Shown: piece by piece, positions 10,201 to 18,529 of the stretch
Layout of the letters: every line of letters starts with the position of its first letter
Numbering within the stretch: position 1 is the first letter of the stretch
Assembly: GCA_947175295.1 (NCBI GenBank)
Contig: CAMWMK010000014.1
Span: 1 to 51,626, forward strand
Source: an uncultured Porphyromonadaceae bacterium
Lineage (GTDB): Bacteria > Bacteroidota > Bacteroidia > Bacteroidales > Muribaculaceae
Direction of reading: 5' to 3'
Length of the DNA stretch: 51,626 nucleotides
The notes under the pieces: generated by a model
Database searches by the model: none
What the model saw: only the letters and a program-made list of their open reading frames with translations
Told to the model about the DNA's origin: nothing
Program-made: the position numbers and the translations under genes

Positions 10201-10401
10201 GACTTCGCTCCCATCATGAAGCAGAAATGGTGTAGCCAGGCCCGCCTCTACGTGCAGGTGCAGAATCTCGTGACATTCACCAAATACAACGGTATGGATC
10301 CCGAGATCGGCTACGGTACGTCCGACTGGGTGAGCGGCGTCGACCTCGGATACTATCCGACTCCCCGCACCATCCTCTTCGGTGTCAACCTCGGATTCTG
10401 A
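7225..10401 (+). CDS. SusC-like TonB-dependent outer-membrane transporter (xyloglucan-type PUL)
   Basis: 1058-aa outer-membrane barrel that imports glycan oligosaccharides using TonB energy, forming the SusCD pair with the next gene. A signal peptide ends near AAAQS. A carboxypeptidase-regulatory-like domain follows (VSGTVTSAADGEPLIGVTV, about 35-110). The plug begins at DDLVVIGYGVQKKK and contains the SusC-family segment VRIRGLGTIGNASPLYLIDG and KDAASAAIYGAQAANGVVLVTTKKG. The rest is barrel and ends on an aromatic residue (GVNLGF). Length is normal for the family. Start is ATG 7225 (MQMKLKDF); a second ATG two codons on is equally possible. Substrate is inferred from the GH31 and GH5 neighbours. 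Confidence 0.96.
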   Translation: MQMKLKDFCKSALLRLTVAVCCLLGGLGVAAAQSMLVSGTVTSAADGEPLIGVTVMVKNSKVGTATDIDGNYSIEAQKGSVLVFSYVGMQQREIPVTSNRLDVALLDDSSTLDDLVVIGYGVQKKKLLTGATSQIDGSDIAKMNTNSPLQAMQGQLAGVNISSNSGQPGESMKVRIRGLGTIGNASPLYLIDGVGGDISTLNPADIESIDVLKDAASAAIYGAQAANGVVLVTTKKGREGRTKVTFDGYYGIQNVAHKVKMLNAREYMTIMDEQQIADNSDPYDWDSMPSIWRTDADGNRLGVYDTDWTNQMFKKNASTQSYTIGVTGGNANSTYAMSIGYLNQEGIAGGSKVSDYSRYNFRINSDHKLFGGIVTVGEQVSFVYKKNNGIGTGNQYNNTLRGAFGVSPLIPVYGADGEYYDTTNNEWTNGAGNPYGSMMVCNQKENKSTTFTGNVYAQVEPIKNLKLRTVFGAVAGSSEYRSYTPIYRFGIYSYSDHTSVSQNMNRSLGMTWTNTLSYDFDIKDHAFKALVGMEAYRYEGTYVGAGQRDLKEGFDTWPYAWINNGTAATSADGLSASGYPHDVSRSVSYFGRLSWNWREKYMVDVTVRGDGSSKFARGHRFGTFPSVSAGWNISSEEFMEASREWLDFLKIRGSWGRVGNQNISNYMYLAPVKVTNTHYFFGEYFGPNGSYGDYSTTLGNNWGAYPNRLGNADLTWETSEQLNFGFDAAFFASRLHMNFDWYRKTTKDWLVEAPILATAGAGAPYINGGNVINTGVEIALNWNDVIGKDFAYSIGANFTYNKNKVGSIPTEDGIIHGATNQIYDNAPEFYRAENGHSIGYWWGFQTAGLFQNQREIDEWVADGNGVLQSNVRPGDVRYVDQNHDGVINDDDKIDLGNGVPKFTYGFNINLNWRNFDLGLVATGVAGNKIFQSYRNVVDQKANYTTEVLGRWTGEGTSNRIPRVTNGQINSAVSDLYLYDGDFLRLSNLTFGYDFAPIMKQKWCSQARLYVQVQNLVTFTKYNGMDPEIGYGTSDWVSGVDLGYYPTPRTILFGVNLGF

Positions 10402-10403
10402 AA

Positions 10404-10429
10404 AATGCATAATGCATAATTAGCTACGC
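10404..10429. repeat. Short ATGCATA-type repeat, related to 29809-29842
   Basis: The SusC-SusD gap holds AATGCATAATGCATAAT followed by a GCTACGC motif. Nearly the same string lies in reverse orientation between SusC and GH16 of the beta-glucan PUL (29809-29842). Tandem 7-bp units (ATGCATA) make up the core. Confidence 0.6.
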
Positions 10430-10517
10430 TCGAGCTAAAGCAAGTCATAATGCATGAGGCGTGACTGATGATGTTATGCTTAATTTTGAAAAAGACAGTA
10501 CGAAATTATTGAAGACA

Positions 10518-12209
10518 ATGAAAAGATTTAAGTCAAATATATTCTCTCTCGGATTCGCTGCCGCCGCCCTGCTCTCAATGACTACGGGATGCGCCGAAAG
10601 CTTCCTCGACGTGGAGTCGAAAGTGGAGTCAAACACCGAGAACTTCTATAAGACCGAAGGCGACGCCTGGCGCGCCCTCCTCGGCTGCTACGACGGCTGG
10701 CGCCAGATCAGTTCAAACCCCGGCGTAGGAATCATGGTGGCTGCCAATGTGCTCAGCGATGAATGCTACGGCGGCACAGGCGCCAACGACGGTTTCGGAT
10801 ATCAGGCCATGGACCAGTTCGACCAGTCGGTGTCTCCCGCCGACCAGAACATCTACGAGCAGGACTGGAAGGTATACTATGCCGCCGTCTACCGCTGCAA
10901 CGAACTCTGCGACCACGAGAACCAGATCAATTGGGAAGGAGAGTCACAAAACCGCGGCCTCTATATGGGCGAATGCCGCGCCATCCGCGCACTGCTCTAT
11001 TTCGATATGGTGCGCATGTGGGGTAATATCCCACTCTTCCTTGAGGCAATCAATGAGAACCGTACTCCCAACGATCCTGCCGAAGTGTACGCTGCCATTG
11101 TGGAAGACATGAAATACGCCATTGCCAACATTCCGGCCGACGCGAATCTGAATAAAAGCGACAACGGCCGAATCACCAAGTATGCCATGGAGGCGATGCT
11201 CGCCCGCGTATATCTCTACTATACAGGCTACTATGGCAAGGACCTCGGCTATACGAATGCCGAAGGCGTGACCACTGGCACCCTCACCAAGCAGGAAGTG
11301 CTCGACGGTCTCGACGACATCGTGAAGAGCGGCAACTTCGCCCTCGTGCCCGAATTCAAGAACCTCTGGCCGGCCGCTTCGCTTGTGCCCCTCGGTGCCG
11401 ATGCATGGGATCCCATACTTTCCACCTACGCAGGCCAGGCAAATTCCGAGTGCATGCTCCAGCAGAAGTTCACTCCGACCCAGGACTATAACGGCAACGG
11501 CGACTCCAACCGCTGGCTGGTGATGTTAGGAATGCGCAGCCTCAACTTCGCTCCCTATGGAAAGGGCTGGGGCGCCGCCACTGTCTGCCCCTCATATGCA
11601 AATAAATTCTCGGCCAACGACCTGCGTCTGACGGCTTCAGTCATCAATACCGCTGCAGAAGGGGTGTCAGCATCCTCCGACTATACCAACTCCGTGAAGG
11701 ACTGGCGTGAGTTTACCGGCCTCTGCATCAAGAAGTATTCTCCGATCGCCTTCGCCAACGGCAACAACGCCTGGAAGGAAGACGGCACAGCCGACTTCCA
11801 GACCCAGAATTCGCAGGACTATGTCCTTATGCGCTATGCCGACGTGCTCCTGATGATCGCCGAGATGGGTGGCGTACCCTCCAAGAGCGCTCAGGAGGCC
11901 CTTGACGAAGTGCGCTCCCGCGCAGGCATGGCTTCAGTGCCCGTATCCAAGGAAAGCGTGATGGAGGAGCGTGCCCTTGAGCTCGCTTTCGAAGGCATCC
12001 GCTACTGGGACCTTCTCCGCCAGGGTGTCGATGTGCTCGCCGATGCGGTATGCGCTTCAGCAGGACCGGTGCAGAACGCCGGCAACAACGCGACAGTCAG
12101 CTACAAGCGCGAGAAGATCATCGAGAAGAAGGGACTCTTCCAGATTCCCTACAACCAGATCGTGCTTTCCAACTATACCCTCAAGCAGAATCCCGGATGG
12201 GAGAACTGA
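10518..12209 (+). CDS. SusD-like surface glycan-binding lipoprotein (RagB/SusD family)
   Basis: 563-aa lipoprotein that forms the lid over the upstream SusC barrel. ATG 10518 (MKRFKSNIFSLGF) is chosen because it begins a proper lipoprotein signal with TTGC; an upstream in-frame GTG at 10461 would add a charged tail. The start of the mature part, CAESFLDVESKVESNTENFYKTEGDAWRALLGCYDGW, and the end, EERALELAFEGIRYWDLLRQG then YKREKIIEKKGLFQIPYNQI and LKQNPGWEN, are the typical SusD N-terminal and C-terminal signatures. The TPR-like helices lie between. It follows susC in the same direction after 116 bp. Confidence 0.95.
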   Translation: MKRFKSNIFSLGFAAAALLSMTTGCAESFLDVESKVESNTENFYKTEGDAWRALLGCYDGWRQISSNPGVGIMVAANVLSDECYGGTGANDGFGYQAMDQFDQSVSPADQNIYEQDWKVYYAAVYRCNELCDHENQINWEGESQNRGLYMGECRAIRALLYFDMVRMWGNIPLFLEAINENRTPNDPAEVYAAIVEDMKYAIANIPADANLNKSDNGRITKYAMEAMLARVYLYYTGYYGKDLGYTNAEGVTTGTLTKQEVLDGLDDIVKSGNFALVPEFKNLWPAASLVPLGADAWDPILSTYAGQANSECMLQQKFTPTQDYNGNGDSNRWLVMLGMRSLNFAPYGKGWGAATVCPSYANKFSANDLRLTASVINTAAEGVSASSDYTNSVKDWREFTGLCIKKYSPIAFANGNNAWKEDGTADFQTQNSQDYVLMRYADVLLMIAEMGGVPSKSAQEALDEVRSRAGMASVPVSKESVMEERALELAFEGIRYWDLLRQGVDVLADAVCASAGPVQNAGNNATVSYKREKIIEKKGLFQIPYNQIVLSNYTLKQNPGWEN

Positions 12210-12355
12210 TGGTTTAAAGGTCTTAATTTAAACCATAAAATAAGTTAAAATACTGATACAACGAAGATTCGATGCAATATGGGCGCGGCAGACGGCGTTT
12301 ATCCGTATATGTCCGCGAATAGAAACATCCATCTTCAGAAAAACTGATCGACAAA

Positions 12356-14266
12356 ATGACAAAAGCATTTAAATATATCGGCTGTGCGGCCCTTTTCGGC
12401 GCCGTGGCTATGGGTGCTGTGTCCTGTTCGGAAGATACCTATTCGCTTCCTTCTCCCGACATCACGGCGGAGCAGCTCGTGGAAGGTGTGGCTTTCTCCG
12501 TGGAGCATGACGCGCAGAATCCCAATATCATTCATCTCAAGAGCCTTATGCCTGAGAAGTACAGTGTGGCATGGGTGACTCCTCAGGGACGCCGCTCCAC
12601 CAATGAAGTTACCCTTCAGATTCCTTTCGACGGCAGCTATGAGGTGCAGATGGGTGTCAACACCCGTGGCGGTTACGTATGGAGCGATCCCTACACCTTT
12701 ACGGTGGATGATTTCTGCGCCGAGTTCGTAGACCACTATCTCTGGACCCGCCTCAGCGGCGGTGTAGGCCAGAGCAAGACATGGCAGCTCGACCTCGCGG
12801 TGCTCGAAGACGGCTCCACAAAGACGACTTACTGGGGCGGCCCGCACTGGTACTGGAATCCCAACTATACGTGGGACCACCTCCATGCGGCTACCGAGAC
12901 CGAGAACGCTGCCGCCAACTACCGCGACTCCGATCCCTGGGATGCCGCTACCGCCATCAACCCGAATGAGGTGCCTTCTTCTGAGGGTGAGGATAATGCG
13001 GGTTGGTACTGGGCGGCTGACTATGCCGGCAACAGCTGGATGTGTACGGCCGCTAACTACGGCTACATCACATTCGACCTCATCGACGGCGCCAACGTTA
13101 CCATCACTGATGCCGACGGCAACGTGCTGGAGAAGGGCACATACCTGCTTGATGTGGACAACCACACCATTGCATTCTCCGGCGTGTATCCCCTCAACTC
13201 GAGCAATGGCGGCGTGATGACCCGCGACTGCAAGCTTCTCTACCTCTCCGACACCGCCATGCAGCTCATAGGCGACGGCATAAAGTCGGGTTCTGCGACT
13301 TCCGTCAACTATGTGACCAAGGAATATTTCGAGAACTATCAGGCCGATGAGGTCTCCAAGGAGCCTCAGCTCCCCGACGGATGGAGGGAAGACGTATCGC
13401 AGACTGTAATCACTTCAGTGAAGTGGGTGCTCTCCGACAAGAACCCCCTCGACTGGGCCAACCTCGACGGCTCGCTCATGAACGGATGGCGCAATCCCGA
13501 AGACTATCCCGACTGGCTCGGCACTCCCGATCCCGCTTCCTACAAGGACTTCTCGATGACACTCGACAGCGAAGACAATTCCGCAGTGTTCACTTATCCC
13601 GACGGATCCACCATCGACTGCAGCTACGAGCTCAGCGACAACGGCACCTACACCTTCTCTGAGCCCATCAAGTCGTTCTCCCTCGTAGGATGGGCAAGTT
13701 TCGCGGTGGATGCCGACAACGGCCTGCGCATCCTCAGCATCGAGAAGAACGTGCTCGGCAACGTAACCGGTATCTGGCTCGGCGCCCTCTCAAGCGAGAA
13801 GCCCGAATACATGGCATATCATTTCGTGCCTACGGCCGGCGGCAATGGAGGCGGCTCCGACGAGCCCGTCTATGGAGCTACACTGAGCTTCTTCAGCGAT
13901 GACTGGTCGTTCTTCGAAACAAGCGCACCCGTGGTATTCTCCAAGAGCGGCACATATTCCCTCAGGATAGAAGGTGCGGTTCCCGAGTGCGGTCCCGGCG
14001 GCATGTTCCTCGACATCCCCGACATCCTTCTCGACTATCCCAATGCGGATGTAGTCATCAAGGACGTGAAGACCGACGGCAACTCCATCTCATTCAGCGA
14101 TGAGAGCATACAGCGTGGCGCCGGCGATGATCCCAATACGCTCCGCCGCTACTTCTTCCATCCCTGGGGCCTGAACCAGGACACCTCTGCCAACTATAAC
14201 TTCACCGAAAGCATTGAAGTGACGTTTGAGGTAATAATGGATTCAGGAGAACCGTTTATCAAATAA
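12356..14266 (+). CDS. Surface glycan-binding lipoprotein (SGBP), third gene of the xyloglucan-type PUL
   Basis: 636-aa lipoprotein with lipobox GAVSC (about residue 24). The N-terminal part looks like a SusE/PKD-type Ig fold (TNEVTLQIPFDGSYEVQMGVNTRGGYVWSDPYTF). The middle is very rich in Trp and Tyr (YWGGPHWYWNPNYTWDHL), as expected of a carbohydrate-binding face. A Gly/Ser-rich hinge (GGNGGGSDEP, near residue 500) leads to a C-terminal beta domain. There is no catalytic motif. Its place straight after susCD matches the SGBP-B position in known loci. It diverges quickly between loci, so the ligand can only be inferred from context. A terminator-like hairpin follows the stop codon. Confidence 0.8.
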   Translation: MTKAFKYIGCAALFGAVAMGAVSCSEDTYSLPSPDITAEQLVEGVAFSVEHDAQNPNIIHLKSLMPEKYSVAWVTPQGRRSTNEVTLQIPFDGSYEVQMGVNTRGGYVWSDPYTFTVDDFCAEFVDHYLWTRLSGGVGQSKTWQLDLAVLEDGSTKTTYWGGPHWYWNPNYTWDHLHAATETENAAANYRDSDPWDAATAINPNEVPSSEGEDNAGWYWAADYAGNSWMCTAANYGYITFDLIDGANVTITDADGNVLEKGTYLLDVDNHTIAFSGVYPLNSSNGGVMTRDCKLLYLSDTAMQLIGDGIKSGSATSVNYVTKEYFENYQADEVSKEPQLPDGWREDVSQTVITSVKWVLSDKNPLDWANLDGSLMNGWRNPEDYPDWLGTPDPASYKDFSMTLDSEDNSAVFTYPDGSTIDCSYELSDNGTYTFSEPIKSFSLVGWASFAVDADNGLRILSIEKNVLGNVTGIWLGALSSEKPEYMAYHFVPTAGGNGGGSDEPVYGATLSFFSDDWSFFETSAPVVFSKSGTYSLRIEGAVPECGPGGMFLDIPDILLDYPNADVVIKDVKTDGNSISFSDESIQRGAGDDPNTLRRYFFHPWGLNQDTSANYNFTESIEVTFEVIMDSGEPFIK

Positions 14267-14287
14267 GATAGATTTTTTCAACCACCG

Positions 14288-14321
14288 AAAAAGCCCGGTT
14301 AATGTCTTAGCCGGGCTTTTT
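14288..14321 (+). terminator. Rho-independent terminator-like hairpin between SGBP and GH5 genes
   Basis: AAAAAGCCCGG, a 12-nt loop, then CCGGGCTTTTT. The stem is perfect, and the A- and T-tracts make it able to act in both directions. It sits inside the PUL operon, so GH5 expression probably depends on read-through or on another promoter. Confidence 0.85.
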
Positions 14322-14347
14322 CCATAAATTCATTTGATGTAAAGTAA

Positions 14348-16057
14348 ATGAGAGTAAAGGATTTTGTTTTATCTGGTCTGTTCCTTTTCGTAGCGCTGGC
14401 TTTCGCAGCCTGCGGAGAAGACAAGACCGCCATCAACACAGGCTGGGACAGCGGAGCCCTGACAGTCAAGGATGAAGTGCTTCTCTCCGGAAGCAACACG
14501 CAGTCGCTCAATATCAAGGCTACATCCAAACCCACCCTCACAAGCGATGCCGAGTGGCTAAAGATAGGGGAGGTGAAAAACCTCACTACGGGCATATATA
14601 CCGTAGAGCTCACAGCTGAGCCTAATGTCACAGGCGATACCCGCACGGCAAAAGTCACCGTCGTTGCAGGCAAGGAGACGGCCACTATAACCGTGACGCA
14701 GGTGTCCGGAGATCTTGTGGAAATACGCAGCATCGATCCGCAGGGCGACCTTGACCCCGCCGGCGGCACGCTGACCATAAAGTATGTGGCCACGGGGACT
14801 CCCGCCACAAATCTGCCCGAATGGATTTCTGTTTCCGGCACTCGTTCGCTTGTAGACGGCGAGCTGAAACTCACCTATACTCCCAATAACACGGGCAAGG
14901 AGCGTGAAGGAATGATCGTGCTCGCAGTTGGCAAGGATGGCCTCGCAAATGTCACGGTGCGCCAGCCTGCCCGCACTGTGGCCGCACTCAGCGGACGCAA
15001 CGCAAAGCAGATCGCCGCCGATATGTATGCCGGCGTCAACATCGGCAACACTATGGAGTGTCCCGGCAAGGAAGGCGACTGGAGCATGCCGGTCAACGAG
15101 GCATATGTCGCTGCTCTCGCAGGCATGGGCTTCAATGCGGTGCGCATACCGTGCGCCTGGGATTCCCACGCTGCCGACGGAGTGATCGATTCAGCATGGC
15201 TCGACCGTGTCGACGAGGTGGTAGGATGGGTGATCGGCAACGGCATGTATGCCCTCCTTAATATCCACTGGGACGGAGGTTGGCTTGAGAATTCGCTTAA
15301 GGAAGGCTATAATGCTGCCGTAGATGCCAAGCAGAGTTCCTACTGGACCCAGATAGCCGAGAAGCTCGGCCATTACGACCAGCATCTGCTTTTCGCCGCC
15401 ATGAATGAGCCTAACGTAGGCGACGGCGCGGCTAAGAAGAAGGCAAGCATCGAGGCCATCATGAAGTATCAGAAGACCATGATCGATGCCGTACGCGCCA
15501 CCGGCGGCAACAATCTCGACCGTGTGCTCGTCATGCAGGTGCCGAATACCGATATTGAGATCGCAGCTGAAGGACAGTATGCCATGCCTGCCGATCAGGT
15601 GGCCGACCGCCTGATGGTGGAGGCCCATTTCTACGGCCCCTACAACTTCAACATGATGGATAAGGACGAGAGCTGGGGCAAGTATGCCTGGTATTGGGGT
15701 AAGGAGAACTTCGTTGAGGGTTCCGACCGCAACAGCACCTGGGGCGACGAAGCCTGGGTCAAGGAGCAGTTCCAGACCATGAAGAGACTTTACGTCGACA
15801 AGGGCATTCCGGGTATCACCGGCGAGTATGCGGTATGCGCTATCCGCGAGAACGATCCGGGTATCGACAAAGACAGGTGGAAGGCTTCCGTGCGCCTCTG
15901 GAACAAGGTAGTGACAATGGAGTCGAAAAACGCCGGTATGGTGCCTTTCTTCTGGGAAATCGGACAGGACATCAACCGCACAAATGGCTCTGTCCTCCGC
16001 TCCTATCAGCTCGACGGTGTCTTCGAGGGAGCGGCCCTCGGCAAGTATCCCTTCTGA
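14348..16057 (+). CDS. BACON-BACON-GH5 endo-beta-glucanase lipoprotein (probable endo-xyloglucanase)
   Basis: 569-aa retaining endo-glucanase, probably surface-exposed, making the first cuts in the backbone. Lipobox AFAAC (Cys22). Two BACON-type beta-sandwich domains at about 35-120 and 123-208 (pattern AEWLKIG...TVELTAEPN...VTQ and PEWISVSG...LTYTPNNTGKEREG...VRQ). The GH5 barrel starts near YAGVNIGNTMECPG (about 228). The acid/base is in LLFAAMNEPN (Glu354) and the nucleophile in GITGEYAV (Glu493). The combination of N-terminal BACON with GH5 beside GH31 and SusCD resembles the vanguard endo-xyloglucanase of the Bacteroides ovatus locus. Subfamily (GH5_4 or GH5_2) cannot be settled by eye, so cellulase or mixed-linkage glucanase remains possible. 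Confidence 0.88.
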   Translation: MRVKDFVLSGLFLFVALAFAACGEDKTAINTGWDSGALTVKDEVLLSGSNTQSLNIKATSKPTLTSDAEWLKIGEVKNLTTGIYTVELTAEPNVTGDTRTAKVTVVAGKETATITVTQVSGDLVEIRSIDPQGDLDPAGGTLTIKYVATGTPATNLPEWISVSGTRSLVDGELKLTYTPNNTGKEREGMIVLAVGKDGLANVTVRQPARTVAALSGRNAKQIAADMYAGVNIGNTMECPGKEGDWSMPVNEAYVAALAGMGFNAVRIPCAWDSHAADGVIDSAWLDRVDEVVGWVIGNGMYALLNIHWDGGWLENSLKEGYNAAVDAKQSSYWTQIAEKLGHYDQHLLFAAMNEPNVGDGAAKKKASIEAIMKYQKTMIDAVRATGGNNLDRVLVMQVPNTDIEIAAEGQYAMPADQVADRLMVEAHFYGPYNFNMMDKDESWGKYAWYWGKENFVEGSDRNSTWGDEAWVKEQFQTMKRLYVDKGIPGITGEYAVCAIRENDPGIDKDRWKASVRLWNKVVTMESKNAGMVPFFWEIGQDINRTNGSVLRSYQLDGVFEGAALGKYPF

Positions 16058-16117
16058 CATAGGCCCAACATAGGCTGCGACATCATTCGCGACTCCCTAT
16101 GGAAAGCCACATAGCAA

Positions 16118-16150
16118 GAAAGCCCCGGACTGAACCAGTCCGGGGCTTTC
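16118..16150. terminator. Bidirectional terminator between GH5 (+) and prolyl oligopeptidase (-)
   Basis: GAAAGCCCCGGACTG, a short AAC loop, then CAGTCCGGGGCTTTC: a perfect long stem with pyrimidine-rich flank on the right and A-rich flank on the left. It lies between convergent genes and can serve both. Confidence 0.85.
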
Positions 16151-16169
16151 TCTAATCTTTAATATTTAA

Positions 16170-18302
16170 TCATTTATCATTGTCCTTCGGCTCTCTGTCC
16201 ATATTGTAGAGGATGAAGGAGTAGATGTCGGTATATTCGTCGATGACCTTGTCGATCGGCTTTCCTGCTCCGTGGCCAGCGTTGCTGTCGATGCGGATCA
16301 GCTTCGGAGCGTCGCCCGTATCGGATGCCTGCAGGGTAGCGGCATACTTGAAGGAGTGCGCCGGCACTACGCGGTCGTCGTGGTCGGCCGTAGTCACCAT
16401 AATGGCCGGATAGGGTGTGCCGTCGTTCTTGATGTTATGGGTAGGTGAGTAGGAGAGGAGATACCTTGCCATTTCGGGCGAATCGGCCGATGTGCCGTAG
16501 TCATGCGCCCAGTTCCAGCCGATTGTGAAGAGGTGGTAGCGCATCATGTCCATCACGCCTACACGCGGAATGGCCACCTTGAAGAGGTCGGGACGCATGT
16601 TGGTCACGGCTCCTACGAGCAGGCCTCCGTTGCTGCCACCCTCGATGGCGAGGAGGTCTTTTTTGGTCCAGCCCTCTTTGATCATGTATTCCGCTGCCGC
16701 GATGAAGTCGTTGAAGACATTGATCTTCTGTGTCTTGGTGCCCGCTTCGTGCCATTCCTCGCCATATTCGCCGCCTCCGCGGAGGTTTGCCTGCGCATAG
16801 ATGCCTCCGTTCTCAAGCCAGAAAAGCCGGTTGGCGGAGAATCCGGGATTGAGGGTGACGTTGAAGCCGCCGTAGCCATACAGATAGACGGGGTTTTTGC
16901 CGTTGCGCTCCAGCCCCTTCTTATAGGTGATGAACATCGGGATCTCCGTGCCGTCGGCTGAGGGATAGAACACTTGCTCGGTCACGTAGTCGTCCGGATT
17001 GAAGCCCGGCAGTTCCGTAGCGTGGAAGAGTTTGCTGTCGCCTGTCTCAGCGTCATAGGCCATTATGGTGGAAGGCGTAGTGAATGAGGAGAATGAGTAG
17101 AACGTCTCGGCATCCTTGGAATTGGTGGAGAAGGAGAGGGTGCCGAATCCGGGAAGGGTTATGTCGCGTTCCTTTACGCCATTCCGGTTGAATACGTAGG
17201 CATGGTGGGAGGCATCCTTGTCGTAGGTCATGATGAGCTTGTCGCCTGCGAATGAGGCGTTGACCAGCACTGCGTCCTTTTCTCCTACGAGGTCGGTCCA
17301 GTTGGCCCGCTGGGGAGCGTTTGCGTCGGCGGTCACGAGTTTATACATCGGAGCGTCGGCCGACGTGTAGATGTAGAGTTTGCCGTCGCGCTTTCCGATT
17401 ACGTTGATATCGTAGTCTTGCGATTCCTCCACTGTCACCCACTTCGAGTTTGGATTGGTGAGGTCTTTTATGTAGAGCGAGTTGCCGTTGCCGGCTCCTC
17501 CTCCCATCACCATGAGGGTGGATTCGTCGTCAGTGATGTCGACGCTGTGGAAGTGGAGGGGTTCGTTACGGTTTTCATACACCACACGGTCCGCGCTCTG
17601 CGGAGTGCCGAGCTTGTGATAGTATACCTTGTGGTATTCATTGGCGTTGGAGTATTCCTTTCCGGCCGTCGGTTTCGCGTATGCGCTGTAGTAGAATCCG
17701 TCGCCGTGCCATGCCGCACCGGTAAACTTGGCCCATTCTATGTGGTCTTTAAGCAGTTCTCCGGTGGCGGTATCCATCACGTAGATCTCCGTCCAGTCGC
17801 TGCCGCTGCGCGAGATGGTGTAGGCAGTGTATTTGCCGTCATGGCTCTGGTATACTCCGGTCAGAGCTACGGTGCCGTCGTCGGAGAGTTTGTTGGGATC
17901 GAGGAAAACCTCGGCCTCGCCGCCGGGTGTCGCTGAGCGGTAGAGCACCGACTGGTTCTGCAGGCCGTCGTTCTTATAGAAATAATACTTGCCGTCGTTG
18001 TTCTTGAAGGGCAGCCCCTCCTTCGGATAGTTGTTTAGTTCCTTCAGACGCTCACGTATCTTGCCGCGGTAAGGTATTTGGGAAAGGTATTCCTGGGTGA
18101 CGGCGTTTTCCGCCTCCACCCATGCGAGGGTTTCAGCCGCAGTGTCGTTTTCCAATGGGCGGTAGGGATCCTCCACTTCAGTCCCGAAATAGATGTCTAC
18201 GGTTCCGTCGGTCGGAGCTTCCGGATAGGTCAGTTTAGTCTGCTTGGAGCAGGAGGCCATGGTGAGTGCCATAAGCGCTATGATTGTTGATTTACGTGCC
18301 AT
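16170..18302 (-). CDS. Prolyl oligopeptidase family serine peptidase (S9A), lipoprotein
   Basis: 710-aa peptidase cleaving after proline in short peptides, probably periplasmic or outer-membrane anchored. ATG 18302 (MARKSTIIALMALTMASC) gives a lipoprotein signal with Cys18; the longer in-frame start would place ten extra residues before it. A seven-bladed propeller fills about 75-430 and the alpha/beta-hydrolase domain follows. Catalytic Ser557 sits in EGGSNGGLL, Asp642/643 in ADHDDRVVP and His677 in NAGHGAGKP. The length and the spacing of the triad match prolyl endopeptidases of about 700 residues. It has no functional link to the PUL beside it and is separated from it by a bidirectional terminator. 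Confidence 0.95.
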   Translation of the reverse strand: MARKSTIIALMALTMASCSKQTKLTYPEAPTDGTVDIYFGTEVEDPYRPLENDTAAETLAWVEAENAVTQEYLSQIPYRGKIRERLKELNNYPKEGLPFKNNDGKYYFYKNDGLQNQSVLYRSATPGGEAEVFLDPNKLSDDGTVALTGVYQSHDGKYTAYTISRSGSDWTEIYVMDTATGELLKDHIEWAKFTGAAWHGDGFYYSAYAKPTAGKEYSNANEYHKVYYHKLGTPQSADRVVYENRNEPLHFHSVDITDDESTLMVMGGGAGNGNSLYIKDLTNPNSKWVTVEESQDYDINVIGKRDGKLYIYTSADAPMYKLVTADANAPQRANWTDLVGEKDAVLVNASFAGDKLIMTYDKDASHHAYVFNRNGVKERDITLPGFGTLSFSTNSKDAETFYSFSSFTTPSTIMAYDAETGDSKLFHATELPGFNPDDYVTEQVFYPSADGTEIPMFITYKKGLERNGKNPVYLYGYGGFNVTLNPGFSANRLFWLENGGIYAQANLRGGGEYGEEWHEAGTKTQKINVFNDFIAAAEYMIKEGWTKKDLLAIEGGSNGGLLVGAVTNMRPDLFKVAIPRVGVMDMMRYHLFTIGWNWAHDYGTSADSPEMARYLLSYSPTHNIKNDGTPYPAIMVTTADHDDRVVPAHSFKYAATLQASDTGDAPKLIRIDSNAGHGAGKPIDKVIDEYTDIYSFILYNMDREPKDNDK

Positions 18303-18329
18303 AATAGGTCGATTAATGCTTTTCCACTG

Positions 18330-18337
18330 CAAAAGTA
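18330..18337 (-). promoter_or_regulatory. Candidate -7 box for the prolyl oligopeptidase gene
   Basis: Minus strand TACTTTTG fits TAnnTTTG, ending 28 bp before the chosen ATG at 18302. This supports that start, because the leader would be about 24 nt. Confidence 0.6.
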
Positions 18338-18529
18338 GGAAAAATTAACCGAACCTCCAAAAACTTCCGAATATTTTTGTAACTTTTTTGTAACTTTTTT
18401 GAAATTAAATTAACAGTCCCCCCTTATCTAAAGAAGTATTGAGTGTGGTGCGGACGCAGTGAGCACATCAGAGTCAGAACAAAAGCCCTATATAGACGTT
18501 AAAACTATATACTTAAAACCTTATCCACT